NCBI RefSeq assembly: GCF_018687715.1 | Contig: NC_056755.1 | Location: forward strand, 30,716,501-30,780,500 | Source: Carya illinoinensis | Taxonomy: Eukaryota > Streptophyta > Magnoliopsida > Fagales > Juglandaceae | DNA length: 64,000 nt | Direction of reading: 5' to 3' | Shown here: positions 44,611 through 58,409 of the stretch, in pieces | Layout of the letters: every line of letters starts with the position of its first letter | Position numbering within the stretch: the first letter of the stretch is position 1 | Translations under genes and position numbers: made by a program | The notes under the pieces: generated by a model | Seen by the model: only the letters and a program-made list of their open reading frames with translations | What the model was told of the DNA's origin: nothing | The model's database searches: none

Positions 44611-46990
44611 GCTGAAAATTATAGAAGGAAGTAAGTTTACAAATTTGATACAAGAGAGTTTTTAATCTTCACATAATCGCAATAGAAAATAAATGAAACA
44701 TAATTGCAAGGGAAACCCAATATTTATTCAAATAAACTATTGAAGAAATTTAAGAACTAAATTCTAGAATTAGAAAGATATGAACTACAAAAGAATGACA
44801 CCCAGCAGACAAATGAGAATTTAATTAATGCATACGAAACACTACGGTCAACTATAATGAAAAATCCAAAAGCACTCATGTTTCCAGAGCACCTCTATTA
44901 ATGTCTTGTTAGGGCATAATTGAACAAAAGGAACCTATTTCTAAATATGGGCCACTGTTTTGTATACAAGAGTCATCTCATCTGGATTGAAAGAGCATAC
45001 ATACAAAGATAAAAATCTGCCTAAGTGATTACTGTACTGTTGTTTTTTTTTTTTTTTTTTGTATTTTTGGTCCTGATATTAATAGATTGATTGGATTCAT
45101 CATTCATGAGTTGAAATGAGCATGCTTAACATGAATATTTTTCATACTTGTACTTGCTAGCAACCAATATGATCTCTCTATTTCAGAGGATATTGTAATC
45201 TAATGACTGCATATTCCATTATATCATCATTTTTTGGCAATCACGAAGTGCTAATGCAATAAGATTGGGGAAGGCAATATTGTACAGAAAATAAATAGTA
45301 CTAGTTTAATTACTAGTTTAGACTTGGGAGAAGGTATGAGTTGTCCTCAACTTGTATTTTGTCTCTGTCCTTAACTAGTTTAGTTAGGAGGTTCTATACT
45401 TGTACTAGAAATAAAGATACAAAATCAAGAGAGATTTGACTAGCTAAAAAGAGGAGTTCACCTTCTAGGAAAAAAAAAAAATCTCAACACAAAACAAACA
45501 TCTTCTCAACACAAATAGAGGGCTTACAATCATGAATCAATACAAACAACATATATGCAATGTTTACACAAAAATATGATAACATTATCCAAGGGTAAGT
45601 TAGAGGCTAACTTACAAAGCTTCGAATCAAAATAAAATTGCCAACAAACAAGAAAGTTGTAAATATATATATTCTAAGCGTTAGAATCTTGAAAGAACTT
45701 CTAAAGCCTATGCATACCCTTGTACTAAGGGGATAAAAATTCCCAACTCTAATTGGGTTTAGTGATCACCCAACCTTCCAATTCACTCTTGTTTTTATAC
45801 ATCTTGGCTCACACTTAAACACAAGGCAACAAGCGGTAGGGGGGGCGAATGGCATTAAGCTTGTTGTCAAGCTTTCCCATTACATGGATGAAACCCTAGT
45901 AGGTTGCGCGTGTTACAAATCATTCTTGTGTTTGAGTAAAACCCTAATGGCCAAATGTTACTAAAGATGTAATGTATCATTCTAGATTTTGTTTTTCTCA
46001 TTTGACGACTCAATTAGAATATGCTATGATCTTACCATTACCGAAATCTCTCCCCTCATCATTGTTTCCTTGAAAACTTAAGAGACACCCCATGCATGGG
46101 TGCCATGTGGCACATTTTCTTGGCTAACCAAACCCTTCTTCCATCTTCATCATTATCTTCCTTGAAAACCTAAGAAATTCCTATGCATGCATGCCATGTG
46201 GCAATTCTCTTTGTCATAGCCGAATACTCTTTTGTCTCTTTCTTATCATTGTCTACTCTTGGGAACTTAAAGAATTACTTAACCACTAGTGCATTGTTGC
46301 CATGTGGCAATATGGATTGTGAAAAATAGTGGGTTGGAGTATGCCTCTTCCTCTCCCACTCAATCAAATCTTACATTAATGATTGGGCTAACCAAAACCC
46401 TAATATGATGTGTGCTCTTGTGGCAAGCGTGAGTCTCCTTCCATCAACCTCATCATTGATTTATTGGAACTCTAAGAAACAATGTATTATGAATGCCAAG
46501 TGCCTCCTTACACTTGATGGCCGAAAATTACAAGGGCCTAAAGCCTTAATGGGTTTGGTCAACCATCTATCCCAAAGGGTGGGGTAATAAGCCTCTAAGC
46601 AAGCAAGTTCCAACTATATGGGCCCTAGGTCTATGAATCCTATATTTACTAAGGCCCAAAAGATACATAACACTACCTCCTAGCCCTAACTTTAATATGG
46701 AGTGTCACATAAATTCTCATATAAGGGAGTTTTGAGTTGTTCTAGGAACTGCTAATTTTAGAATGACAAATATCATACGGCTTCATTGTATCTTACGAAC
46801 AATTTCTTCAAAATACTATAACATTAAAAAAAAGGGAACAAAATATGTTCTAAAGAAATCACCGTTATGATTGAGCCTTTGAGTTTGATTTGATATTCAC
46901 ATATAGTTTGCCTTCATGATTTCCTAATTTTCTCATATTGTGTATCATGGACGTGATGCAATCCATTCAAGTGATGAACCAAGACCCTAT
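44611..46990. other. Stretch without recognisable gene
   Basis: AT-rich DNA with a T-run near 45,043-45,060. At 45,700-46,720 a C/T-richer block contains three copies of the inverted-repeat motif TGCCATGTGGCA (46101, 46192, 46298) in loosely similar 90-110-bp surroundings. This could be part of an unrecognised LTR or other repeat. No coding domain was seen. Confidence 0.4.
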
Positions 46991-46999
46991 TTGACTTGA

Positions 47000-47165
47000 T
47001 TGTTTCAAAATAAAAAACTGCACTCGCTAGCAACAAAGATAATGTTCTTCCTCACCACTTTGAAGCTCACATATATTTTGAAAGATGATTTGGGGGCGAT
47101 ATCAAATCCAACATTAGAAGAAAGTGTCAAATTGAAGGATAAGTTTAGGAAGCAAAAAAGGACGA
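47000..47165 (+). pseudogene. copia-type gag fragment
   Basis: In-frame KIMFFLTTLKLTYIL...DDLG and KLKDKFRKQ resemble the N-terminal part of another copia gag class (KMLFFLTTLNL...). Only about 55 codons are present, with no LTR seen. The rest of the 114-codon open frame is antisense LINE-B. Confidence 0.55.
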
Positions 47166-47169
47166 TTTT

Positions 47170-50100
47170 CTATGCAAAGGTCACATCCTCAACACTTTTT
47201 CCAATTCCATATAGGATGTTTATTGATCCCCTACTTTGGCAAAAGATAGCATTTCTCCTAAACCACACCCCCCTCATCACAATTGCAACCAGCTCTAGAT
47301 CAGCCTTTGCTACCACATTTAGTAACCTATCCCATAATTCATAAAACTAAACCTCATTACTTAGTCATTTCTGAAGAGGATTCTTCTGTTTAGCCCAAAC
47401 ATCCATAGACCCCCTACAACTCCACAAGGCATGAGTAATTGTCTCCTCCCCAGTTTCACAAATGGGACAATAGGCATCTTTAACCAATTTTCTTTTTTTC
47501 AAGTTGCTTCTAGTTGGTAAACAGTCATTTAAGGCTTTCCAAAGCAAGACTTTAAGAACCCCTGGCATGTTCAAACTCCACAACTTCTTCCAATCAAAAG
47601 AGTGCCCCTTTGATTTTTCCCCTTTCTCTCTTCTTTTCCTACTCATCTCTAGATGATAAGTACTTTTAACACTCAGCAAAACATCTTTTGTATAACCCCA
47701 AATCGGTTTATCAGGCAAACCAGATTTGCTAATAGGTAGACTACACACTATCATAGCTTCATCCTCAGTAAGCACCTCCTTTACAAGCTCTTCCTTCCAT
47801 TACCCTCTGCTACCATCAATTAATTCATTAACTTTTGCATCACTATTTAAAACAGCAACAAGAGATTGTATACAATGTGTCACCAAAGTTGGAATCCATC
47901 TATCACCCCACACTTTAACGTTATGACCAGTACCCACCCTCCAAACCAATCTTGTTTCAATAAATCCAAAGAACTCCATAAGCTTTTCCAAATCAAAGAA
48001 GGTCTATGACCCAATGTTGCTTGCGGAAAGTCTAAATGTCTGAAATAATCTTTCATGACCATGGCTACTAAAGATTGAGGATTAGTAAAAGTTCTCCAAC
48101 ACTGCTTAGCAAGTAGAGCAGTATTGAAGCTTTCTAGTTCTCAAAACCCCAACCCCCCTTCAACTTTTGACAACCCCATCTTTGACCAACGCTTCCACTA
48201 AATCTTCCTTTCATTTTTCTTGAATCCCCACCAGAATTTGGCCATAACAGCAACTATTTCCTTACAGAGTTTTCTTGGAAGTTTGAAAACATTCATATGG
48301 TAATTAGGCACTGCTTGAATGACAGCTTTTAGAAGGACTTCTTTACTAGCAAGAGACAAGAACTTATGCTTCTAGTTATTAACCCTCTGCTAGACCCTAT
48401 CCTTTATACTTATGAAAGAATTGTACTTAGACCTGCCAACCATAATTGGCAAACCCAAATACTTCTCACAGCTTGTAACCAATCCGGCACCCAACTCCTT
48501 AAGTACACCCTCCTTCACATTTTTCTTTGCATTAGAATTAAAAAAAAATGGTAGTTTTCTGCTTGTTTAAACTTTGTACCGAGGCTTTTTCATACAGCTC
48601 CAATATGCTCATTATCTTCCTCCACTCACCCTAACTTGCTTTGCCAAAAATAATAATCATCTGTAAACAACAGATGAGTTACTCTTTTTCCACCTCTGGC
48701 TACTACTAACCCTTTTAACTGTTTTTGTTCCTCTACTGTTTGAAGCATAGCACTCAACCCCACTGCACACAACAAAAATAGATAGGGGGAAAGTGGATCC
48801 CCCTACCTCAATCCCCTAGTTGGTTTCAAAATCTCACCTGGCTACCATTTGTCAAAACTGCATATGTAATAGTTGACACACACTCCATGATTAAAGACAC
48901 CCATCTTTCACAAAACTTCAACTTTTCCATGACTTTTTTAGGAAAGACCATTCTACTTTGTCATAAGCCTTTGAGATGTCCAATTTGAGAGCCATACTTC
49001 CCACCCTATCCTTCTGCCTTGTTTGCATAGAATATAACACTTCATAAGCAGTGATGATATTGTCAGTGATAAGTCTTTGAGGGACAAAAGCACTCTGATT
49101 TCTTGAGATAACATCACCTAGAACCTTCTTTAATCTATTGGCTAGGGTCTTTGCAATGATCTTATACATTACATTGCAAAGACTGATAGGGCGAAAATCA
49201 CTAACAGATTTTGGTTCTTTTACTTTAGGGATCAAAGCAATGAAAGTGTGGTTCAAACCCTTGTCCATCCCTTCCATTCAAAAATTTTAGAGCAGCTTCA
49301 CACACATCACTCCCCACAATTTCCTAATATGACTGATAGAAACAAGCCCCATGACCATCTGGCCTTGGTGATTTTAAAGGGCCCATCAATCTTACAGCTT
49401 TCACCAACTCCTCCCTTGTAAATGTCTTTATCAGGTACTGATTCATCTCTTTCGTCCCATTGCCTTTTACTGCACTCAAACAAGCCTCAATAATGCTACT
49501 AGAAGGAGCTGCAGTAATGTATATCTCAGAAAAATGATCTTTAAAAGCTTCAGCAATCCCTTCTTTATTCATCCTCAGATTAGACTTTTAATCCACTACT
49601 GAGAAGATTAGGTTTTCCTTCTTTCTCTGGTTTGCACAAGCATGAAAAAAATTTGTATTCTTGTCTCCCAAACTATACCAGTTTCTCTTAGCTCATTGTT
49701 TCCATTTAAGATCCTCTTGTTCTAACATAAGTCCCACTTTATCCTAAAGATATCTGAGTTCTTCAACATTATGTGGACCTTCATGCTCTTATAACTTTTG
49801 AATCTTCTCAGTTAACTCCTTTATAGCTTTGACCCTATCTTGATCCTTCTTCCTGAACCACCCCACAAGGCCCCCTCTGCAGGCCTCCAATAATGCAGAA
49901 ACTCTTCTAATAGAATCTACCATAAGGCCCTTCCTTTTCTAGCCTTGCCTGACAAGCTGCTCACATTTATCTTCTTTGATCCAACTGGCCTCAAATCTAA
50001 AGGGAAACTTTCTTTTACAGTGTCTTTCCTCTTTTCCCATCATAGTTAATAAGATGGGAAGATGATCTGAACACCTTCCTATAAGACCTTCCACTCTAAC

Positions 50101-50736
50101 CCCCTTAAACATATCCCTCCATTGGTTATTTGCCACATACCTGTCTAATCTCTCTTTTGTAAATGTAGTGTCCGAATGCCTGTTAGTCCATGTGAAGAAG
50201 CCACTACAACAACCCAAATCAGAGAGGTTATTATTCTCTAGCACCTCCCTAAATTGAGCCACCTGCCCTTAACTCCTCAAATTACCCCCACTCTTTTCTA
50301 CTTGGATAAGGATTTCATTGAAATCACCTGCAACACACCATGCTTCCTGGTTCAAAGGCCTCGGTCTATTTAACAATTCCCATGACATACTTCTTTTTCT
50401 CACATTAGGATGGCCATAAAACCCTGTAAAAACCCACTCCTTAATCTCCCCTTTCCTTTTTATTAGGACATTTATATGCCACTAAGAGAAGTTCAATAAT
50501 TCCAATTCCTCTTCCTCTTTCCAAAAAACAACTAAACCAACTTTCCTTCCCATCGAGCTCACAGCAAAACATCCCTCCATCTGTAATTTTCCCTTTAACA
50601 TGTCCACCTTACCACCATGCATCTTTGTCTCCATTAGGAACACTACATTGGGCTGCTTATTTTTTACCATAAGGTAAAGATCATGAACTGTACGAGGGTT
50701 CCCAAGCCCTCGGCAGTTCCAACAAATTATTTTCAT
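47170..50736 (-). pseudogene. LINE-B ORF2 (endonuclease, RT, zf-RVT)
   Basis: Starts MKIICWNCRGLGNP at 50736. The endonuclease keeps VVFLMETK, AGDFNEIL (about 50,325) and a SDHLPIL motif (about 50,065). RT has FIALIPKV, DFRPISLCNV, ANRLK, QSAFVPQRLITDN and LDISKAYDKVEW (49,240-48,925), then RGLR.GDPLSP near 48,810 and the catalytic box LLFTDD near 48,670. The C-terminal zf-RVT part at 47,365-47,775 has LWSLNMPGVLKVLLWKALND and CPICETGEETITHALWSC, followed by an RNase H-like stretch to about 47,200. Stops, for example at 50,482, break it. Confidence 0.85.
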
Positions 50737-50930
50737 AATACCAGGTGGGGCTGTTCCACACCCTCCACCTCACAGAGATTTGACCTAGGCTCTGCACCCT
50801 CATTCAACCTTACCTTTTTTCCACCCCCTATCAACATCATATCCACATCATCATCAGTTTTTGTATGTTTAGAATTAAGATTTAATGGACATGCTTGACT
50901 CACCTAACCTCTTCCCCTCACTCTTCTCTT

Positions 50931-52039
50931 CTAGCACCTTTTCTTTTCTATTTGTGTACCCTTTTCTTGCAGTTCCTCATCACCATTCTTATCTACCTCC
51001 AAATTTGGCTCTGGTGTCAATACAAAGTTCACAATAGGGACCCCAATTGAATTAAGCCTCTCTCCTTGCATATCTAGTTCATCAACTTTTAACTCAGTCT
51101 CTACCCCCACTCCACTCTCTTCATCTCCCTTATAAGCCCCAACAATAACTTCCTTAGACACCACTCCCTCACTCAATCCTTTCCCCTTAGAATCCTTCAT
51201 TCCCTTCATTCCCTTCATTCCCTCTCCATCATCACTTCCATAATTCTTTTTACTATTTTCTATTTGCTGACTTTGTTTTTTAATAATCAATGATGCTCTC
51301 AGCCAGGTACCATATTGATTAGTACCAGAACCCTCTCCCATAGAGCATCCCTCATTACCATGTACTATGCATCCACATTGAAAACACATCCTAGGGAGCT
51401 TCTCGTATTGAAATGGCACCCAAATCTGACCTCCTTCAACCTTAACAGTTCTGCCTCAAGCTAGTGGGACTTTCAAATTACACTCAATTCTAACTCTCAA
51501 ACATCGCCCCTAAGCCACCCCTCCTCATCTACATCTACCTCCATCACCCTTCCAACCAAACTCCCAATCTCCTCACCCATCCTCTTATTCATATACCCGA
51601 GTGGTAAGTTATGCATTTGGATCCACAAATTTTCAAAATCAAAGTTCATTAAATTTGGCTGAAGCTCACCATCATAGTCTTTAAACACAAACAAGTAATT
51701 TTCAAAGAGCCAAGGACAGCCCTTTAACACTCTCAATTTGTCCCTCAAACAAGCAAATGTAATAACAAAGCATTGCAGACTAATTTCTTTAAAATCCAAA
51801 GGTAATCTAACCTTCTAGAGCTTCTCCATTAGCCCCTTCACTGTCTATTTTCCGATTCTCCTTGTCGCACATACTTTTCCCACTATACTCCTTTCCCCCC
51901 TTCGTCGAACACTATCCACCGTCCCTTCATTCACTACAATCGGAGTATTCTCTTCCTCACTGAGCCGTAATCGACTCCAAACCTTCGCAATCTCCGACAT
52001 CACTACGGCTCTTCTCACCACAGTGAACATAAACTTCAC
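50931..52039 (-). pseudogene. LINE-B ORF1
   Basis: Nucleic-acid-binding ORF1 protein. It starts MKFMFTVVRRAVV at 52039. The DUF4283-like domain is at 51,799-51,497 (LRVLKGCPWLFENYLFVFKDYD and NLWIQMHNLPLGYMN). A zinc knuckle-like C-x2-C-x4-H-x4-C (CFQCGCIVHGNEGC) lies near 51,385, followed by QYGTWLRAS and a charged Lys/Glu-rich tail. Stops separate the three blocks (51,845 and 51,497). Confidence 0.8.
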
Positions 52040-52089
52040 CGTTTTCCTCCCACGAACGCGGGAAAAAATTGACTAACAAACTTCACCTC

Positions 52090-52275
52090 CAATCACCTTC
52101 AGACGATTGAGAGAGAAACTTTTTTCATTCTAATATGTTAGTATTAAATCAATATAACTACATATATTATTAGTAATAAGAGTATTACTATTATTTAATA
52201 TAGTATTACTAATTTATCACTAACATATAGTATTTTAGTAATACTACTAGTATAGTTATTAGTTAATATAGTTAT
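52090..52275. other. AT-rich target DNA, left part
   Basis: TA-rich DNA with TAGTATTA/TAATACTA-like repeats. It continues on the other side of gypsy C at 60,758-61,130 with the same composition, so gypsy C inserted into one AT-rich stretch. Confidence 0.6.
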
Positions 52276-54332
52276 TGTGACGCCCCCAAATCCCCACGCA
52301 TGGACACGGGGAAATTAAGACGTCCAGATGGTGACATCATGGGTCACCACCCTATCGACGAGTGCCAAGTGTATGTATAAGCAATAAATGTGCACGAGAA
52401 ACACGCAGCGAATAGCAAAGTCATAAACTAAGTACCAGAATTTTTCTTATTTAATACAAAACTGTTCAAAACTTACATATTAAAATATTACAGAATACAA
52501 ATATATTCTCAAAGCTGAAAACAAAGCATAACCCAACTCAGAACTCCGGCAGAGCTTCATCCTCGGGCTCAGCCTCCTCCTCCTCCTCGAACCTTGCACC
52601 AAAATCTACAGAACCAAAAATGGTGCCGCAGGTAAGTTAAATCCAAACACCACTAGATAAAACATATAAAACTCAAACAATATGCATGAAAGAAAAACCA
52701 ATGCACATGTCCCGTAAAACCATATTTTTCCACGCACGCCAAAAGCTCATTTGGCCCAAAAACATATCGCTTAAAACCAAGCCTCACCATTATCCCAAAT
52801 AATGGCCCAAACCACCATTTTCCCAGTAAATGGATCAAGAGCCTCAAAACCAAACCTTGCCATTTTTCTAGAAAATGGCCCGCATCTGAAACTATAACAA
52901 CGATCCAATTATGCATGCACCATGATCTCCCATAGGGATCATCCGCACACCCTGGCTCTGTGCCACACCACAGGTAACGACTATGCATGTGACACCTAAA
53001 CGAGCGATGCCCAGGCTCGCGCCCAGCGTGTACCTGGCCAGGCCATCCTCTAGTCCCTGCCACTCTAGGGACCACGGCGTTACCGTATCATGCGATCCGG
53101 TTGTCTCCCTGCGACAACCCAGTGGATCTCACTCAGTATTATCCACTCCCGAATGACCAGAGGAGCTCCACCGAGATAATAACCCATCCCGGCTTGGGCT
53201 CGTGAGACACACGCACCCGAAATCCATTTACGCCAACAAAACACGATTTCCTCAATTAAAATAAAATGCACATGTATGCAATATGTAATGCACGCCTCAT
53301 GGCACAAATAATCAAGCAATCACAAACAACCAAAACCAAGCACTCTGTCCTCAATCCATCCGACCCCCGAACTCCTCGGACTCAATCTGGAATCAACCAA
53401 CCAGCAGATAAATATTTATTGTAAGAGTAAAATACATTTGAATCTAAAAGTAGAGTTTGAAAAATACTTACAGCGCTATATGGTATTTTTTGAAAGCTCG
53501 CAGCGTTACAAACGGCTAAAGAAAAGCAACGTAACAGTGTAATTTACATTGTTGCCGTGGGTAATAAATTACCCACTTTCAAACGGGGACAAACCAAAGC
53601 TCGGGATTGATAGGGAATGGCCTAGGGATGTTTATAAAGCTAAGGGAAGTGGAGTTTGGCCATGGGTGGCGGCGAAAACGGCGGTAGGAGGCCAAAATAC
53701 CCAAATCGGAGAGTTAGCTCGTGGGGATTGTTCCGGCGACAGATTGAGGCCGGAAATGGGTGGGTTAGGACGGCAAGGAGTCGGTGATGAAGTGGTGAAG
53801 AGGTGGAGCGACGGTGGCAAATCGGAGCAAAAGCCGTTCGGCTTGGAGGAGGTATTCCGGCTAAACGGCGGCTCTGTTGGCGGTGAAAATTTGTGGGGTG
53901 GTTCAACGGAGGGAGGGGAAGAGATTGGTGGTGGTGGTGTGGCTCATGGTGCAAGCGAACGGCGGTACTGGGTGGCTGGTTGCTTCGGCGTGAAGGAGAG
54001 GAGAGAGAGAAATCACACGGGGGTCGACGCATGGGGAAGAAAGGGAGGAAAAAAGAAAGAAAAAGAAAGAAAAGAGAAAAGAGAAAAGGGAAAAGAGAAA
54101 AGAGAAAAGAAAAGATGGAGGAAAGAAATGAAGTCCAGTCCTCACCTCTGGAGTCCAAAACTGATCCGCTGAAAACGATTTTAAAACCGTAAAATGACTA
54201 AATAAATTGAACACAATTTCAAATAAATTAAAACTAATTTAAAACACAATAATTTAAAATAAATAAATCAATTTATTAATTAAATTAGAAACAACCTTTC
54301 AGTGAAAATACACGTAAAAACGGGTCATCACA
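52276..54332 (-). repeat. gypsy C 3' LTR
   Basis: A 2,057-bp LTR, TGTGACGCCCCC at the left and GGGTCATCACA at the right. It has hairpins near 52,788-52,880 and a purine-rich tract near 54,050-54,125. Confidence 0.93.
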
Positions 54333-54452
54333 TCCTCCCCCCCTTAAAAACAAATTTCGTCCTTGAAATTTGCAAGATCAAACACCAACTTGAAACCAGC
54401 CACATAATTCCACATAAAACCACTTGTGACCAAGATTAAGAACGTACCGTTA

Positions 54453-57400
54453 TTACTCAAACAAGTAGGGGTACTACTCCCTCATGTCAGCTACTCTCTC
54501 CCAAGAGAAGTCTTGAGCTAACGGATCTCCCCATGCCACCTTAATCAAAGGTATCATCTTGGACCTCAACTATTGCTCTTTCCAATCCATGATCTGCGAT
54601 GGAACAACCTCATAAGTAAGGTCCGGTTGCAACTGAATACTCTCTGGGTCAACAAAGCGCGGTTCTTGTTGTCCAAAGCTCTTCTTCAAGGATGATAGTG
54701 GAAGACATCATGAATATCCCCAAAATATTCTGGCAAAGCAACTCTATAGGCGATGGACCCTACCTTCTCCAAAATCTGAAAAGGGCCGGCATACCTCGGA
54801 TCCAGTTTCCTCTTCTTACCAAAACGCTTAACTCCTATCATGGGAGAGACTTTGAGATAAACCAATCACCTTCTTCAAAAGATAACTCTCTCCTCCTGGT
54901 ATCAGCGTAGCTTTTCAGACGACTTTGAGCTGCCGCCATTTTATCCCTGATGATCCGAACTTGGCTTTGCATTTCTTGAATTATTTATGGTCCAATTATC
55001 CTACTCTCCCCGACTTCATCCCAATACAAAGGTGATCTGCACTTCCTCCCATAAAGAGCTTCATAAGGAGCCATCTAAATGGTCGCATGGAAGCTATTAT
55101 TATACACAACCTCTATGAGCAGCAAGTAGTTTTCCCAACTCCCTTGAAATTCCATGACACACGCCCACAACATATCTTCAAGGATCTAAATGGTGCGCTC
55201 TGATTGGCCGTCTGTCTGCGGGTGATATGCAGTACTGAACTTCAACTTAGTACCCAATGCTGCTTGCAAACTCTTCTAGAACTGAGACGTGAACCTTGGG
55301 TCTTGATCCGACACTATACTCTTCGGTATGCCGTGCAACTGTACTATCTCCTTGACGTACAAGCGGGTCAACTTTTCCAAGGAATCGATGTTATTAACAG
55401 GCAAGAAATCAGCACTCTTCATTAACCTGTCAACAATCACCCAAATAGAATTTTTCCCACTAGGCATCCTCGGCAAGCCCACTACAAAGTCCATCGTGAT
55501 GTCATCCCACTTCCACTCAGGAATAGGGAGGGGTTGGAGCATACCTGCGGGTCTTTGATGCTCGGCCTTGACTTGACGGCATGTGTGGCATTTCTCAACA
55601 TACAAGGCAATATCCCTCTTTATTCCATCCCACCAGTAATTTTTCTTCAAGTCCCGGTACATCTCCGTACTGCCGGGATGAACTGAATAAGGGGCCGCAT
55701 GAGCTTCTGCTATGATCCGCTCCTTGAATTCTGAATCTTTGGGGACCACCCTACAATCTCGGAACCGAAGAATTCCATCTTTATCCATACTATAGTGCAA
55801 CGGCCCTCGAGATTTTCTGACTCTTTTTCTGATATCCTGCAACTTCGGATCCTTCCTTTGAAGAGTCTTCAATTCCTCAAATCAGTTACCCGAATATCAA
55901 GAACTGAAGATAATACCTCCACTTGCTGTGAACTCTCAATAAGAAGCCTTCTCATCCCACAAAGCAAAGAATCCAATTCTAACGTCTCGACTTCATCTTC
56001 CATTTTCGGCTCAAAGCATCAGCAACTATATTTGCCTTCCCCGGATGATACTTGACCTCGCACTGGTAGTCACTGATTAACTCCAGCCATCGTCTCTGCC
56101 TCATGTTCAGATTCTTTTGGGAAAACAAGTACTTCAAGTTCTTGTGATCGGTGTATACTTCGTAAGCTTCCCCATACAAAAAGTGCCGCCAGATCTTAAG
56201 AGCAAAAACAATCGCAGCCAATTCCAAATCGTGCGTCGAATAATTCTTCTCATGGTCCTTTAGCTGACGAGATGCATAAGCAACAACACGTCCTTCCTAC
56301 ATAAGGACACAACCCAATCCAAATTTAGACGTGTCACTGAAGACTACGAATGGCTTACGCTATTCTAGAAGCGCTAACACTGGTGCAGTTGTCAACCTGT
56401 TCTTCAATTCTTGGAAGCTTCTCTCACACTTATCTGACCAAACAAATTCTGCATTCTTTCTAGTCAACGCCGTGAGAGGTCCGGATCGGAGAGCAAATCC
56501 CTCCACAAATCTTCGGTAATACCCAGCAAGTCCTAAAAAACTCCAGATCTCGTGCACTGTAGTCGGATGCTGCCATGACAAAATGGCTTCCACCTTACTA
56601 GGATCAACAACCACTCCGTCTAAAGAAATCACATGCCCAAGAAATCTGACTTCCTCCAACCAGAATTCACACTTGCTGAGTTTGGCATACAACTGGTGTT
56701 CTCTCAATTTTCCAAGAACTAGACGAAGATGATACACATGCTCCTCAACATCTTGGGAATAAATAAGAATATCATCAATGAATACTACCACAAAGGCATC
56801 CAGATAAGGTCGAAATAACCGATTCATTAAATCCATAAAAGCAGCAGGGGCATTGGCTAATCCAAACGGCATCACCTTAAAGTCATAATGCCCATATCTC
56901 GACCTAAAAGCAGTTTTGGGCACATCCTTGTCCCTTATCCTCAACTGGTAGTATCCTGACCTCAGATCAATCTTCGAGAACACAACTGCTCCTTGAAACT
57001 AATCAAACAAATCATCGATCCGTGGGAGAGGATATTTATTTTTGATGGTCACCTTATTTAATTCCCGATAATCAATGCACATACGGAGAGTTCCATCCTT
57101 TTTTTTAACAAACAGAACTGGCACACCCCACGGTGAAGTACTTGGTTGAATGAACCCCTTATCTACCAGCTCTTGCAACTGAGTCTTCAACTCTTTTAAT
57201 TCAGCCGGTGCCATGCGGTAAGGAGCTTTATGTACAAGAGCCGCTCTAGGTTCCAAGTCTATAACAAACTCCATTTCACGAATAGGGGGTAGTCCAGGCA
57301 AGTCATCTACAAACACGTCGGGGAATTCTTCCACAACGGGAATGTCTACCAGAGACTTCTTCTCAGACGGCGTAGGCACCATCTGAACTAAGAAGGCATC

Positions 57401-57825
57401 CACTCCCCATGCAATCTCTCTTCTTGCTTGAATTGCCGATATAATTACCGGCTTTTCTTTTAGCTTACTTCCCGTAAATTCCAGACAATCACCATCTGGA
57501 AGCTGAAAGCTAATTACCCGACTTCTGTAATTAATACTCGCAGAATATCGGTATAGCCAATCCATCCCGAGGATGATATCAAAACTCAACAGCTTAAACA
57601 CCACCAAATCAGCATCCAAGAACCTTCCATCAAAATTTAATGGGCAACCCAAAGCAACCTTGGAACACCATACCATTTCACCATTGGGTAGAGCCACTAC
57701 CAATGACTTCAGCAAAGGTTCCGTGACCAAATTACACATCCTAGCAAAAGTGGAAGATACAAATGACTGTGAAGCACCAGAATCAAACAAAGTGCAAGCA
57801 TAAAACTCATATAAACGGACTCACC
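54453..57825 (-). pseudogene. gypsy C Pol polyprotein
   Basis: Minus-strand pol. Protease FDSGAS at about 57,790. RT with YRELNKV near 57,060, [12 protein letters not shown] near 56,975 and FIDD near 56,775. RNase H with TDHKNLKYL near 56,150. Integrase with KCHTC near 55,590, MDFVVGLP near 55,490 and [11 protein letters not shown] near 55,300. The chromodomain region is near 54,640-54,453. Breaks include a Gln-to-stop after FD at about 57,000, a stop in the LMQEG motif near 56,297, a frame slip near 55,873-55,980 and several in the last 800 bp. A TGA lies right at the start after the candidate intron. Confidence 0.9.
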
Positions 57826-57922
57826 CTGAACCAAACACATAAACCCATGAAATCCAAATACACAAAGAAATCAAAGCACACCAAAAAATCAAATCCAACA
57901 TAAAATTAAATTAAATCCATAC
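57826..57922 (-). other. Candidate intron between gag and protease (gypsy C)
   Basis: A 97-bp minus-strand segment homologous to those in A and B, starting GTATGG and ending TTGGTTCAG. The two exon bases before the donor changed from AG to GT, so this copy may splice poorly. Confidence 0.5.
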
Positions 57923-58409
57923 ACGTAATTACTCCAGCATCATGGGTCATTGGTGCCTCATCATCCACGTCTCTGGGTGTGACAGCATAAACCCGGGCTT
58001 GCACTACTTGTATTGGATTTGTTCTTCCACCGCGTCTTCCTCCACGGCTTCCTTGAACTGGCCTCGGGAACTCACGAGCAAAGTGACCCTGCTGGCCACA
58101 ATTATAGCATCGAGCCCCACCAGAAGGGCACTCACCCACGTGGGCTCTATTACAAACTCCGCAAACTGGCACTCGTCCTCCCATATGAACACCTGAGGAT
58201 GCTTGCGGTCGAGTTCCGGTCCGCTGAACAAATTTCTGAGGCGAACCCGAGTTGCTTCATTCACCAGAAAAACTCTGCCTCTTATGTCCTGGAGGGGAGC
58301 CCATACTCAGATTATTCTCTCTCTCCACAAGGGTGGCCACATCCACTAAGTCCTGAAAAGTGGATATTCGGTGGCTGACCACCATACGGCGTATATCCGA
58401 TCTCACCAT
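57923..58409 (-). pseudogene. gypsy C gag remnant
   Basis: Starts at ATG 58409 with MVR, then jumps directly to SDIRRMVVSHRISTF, a block that lies about 240 codons further on in gypsy B. The capsid domain and the repeat region are therefore deleted. Zinc-knuckle motifs CGVCNRAHVGEC and CYNCGQQGHFAREF (last Cys followed by Phe) remain near 58,160-58,075. A stop follows FSGE. Confidence 0.85.

Larger units (their letters stand above)
47166..52085 (-). mobile_element. LINE-B, near full-length L1-type LINE
   Basis: Minus-strand LINE with ORF1 (52,039-50,931) and ORF2 (50,736-~47,170) in the normal order and about 4.9 kb total. No poly(A) tail or target duplication was recognised at the 3' end (47,166), where a copia gag fragment begins. 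Better preserved than LINE-A but with several stops. Confidence 0.85.

Noticed and set aside
45043..45060. T-run as a LINE poly(A) tail
   Set aside because: No LINE coding sequence or tail motif adjoins it.
47000..47344. 114-codon plus-strand ORF as one gene
   Set aside because: Only the first about 55 codons look like copia gag; the remainder is the antisense of LINE-B.
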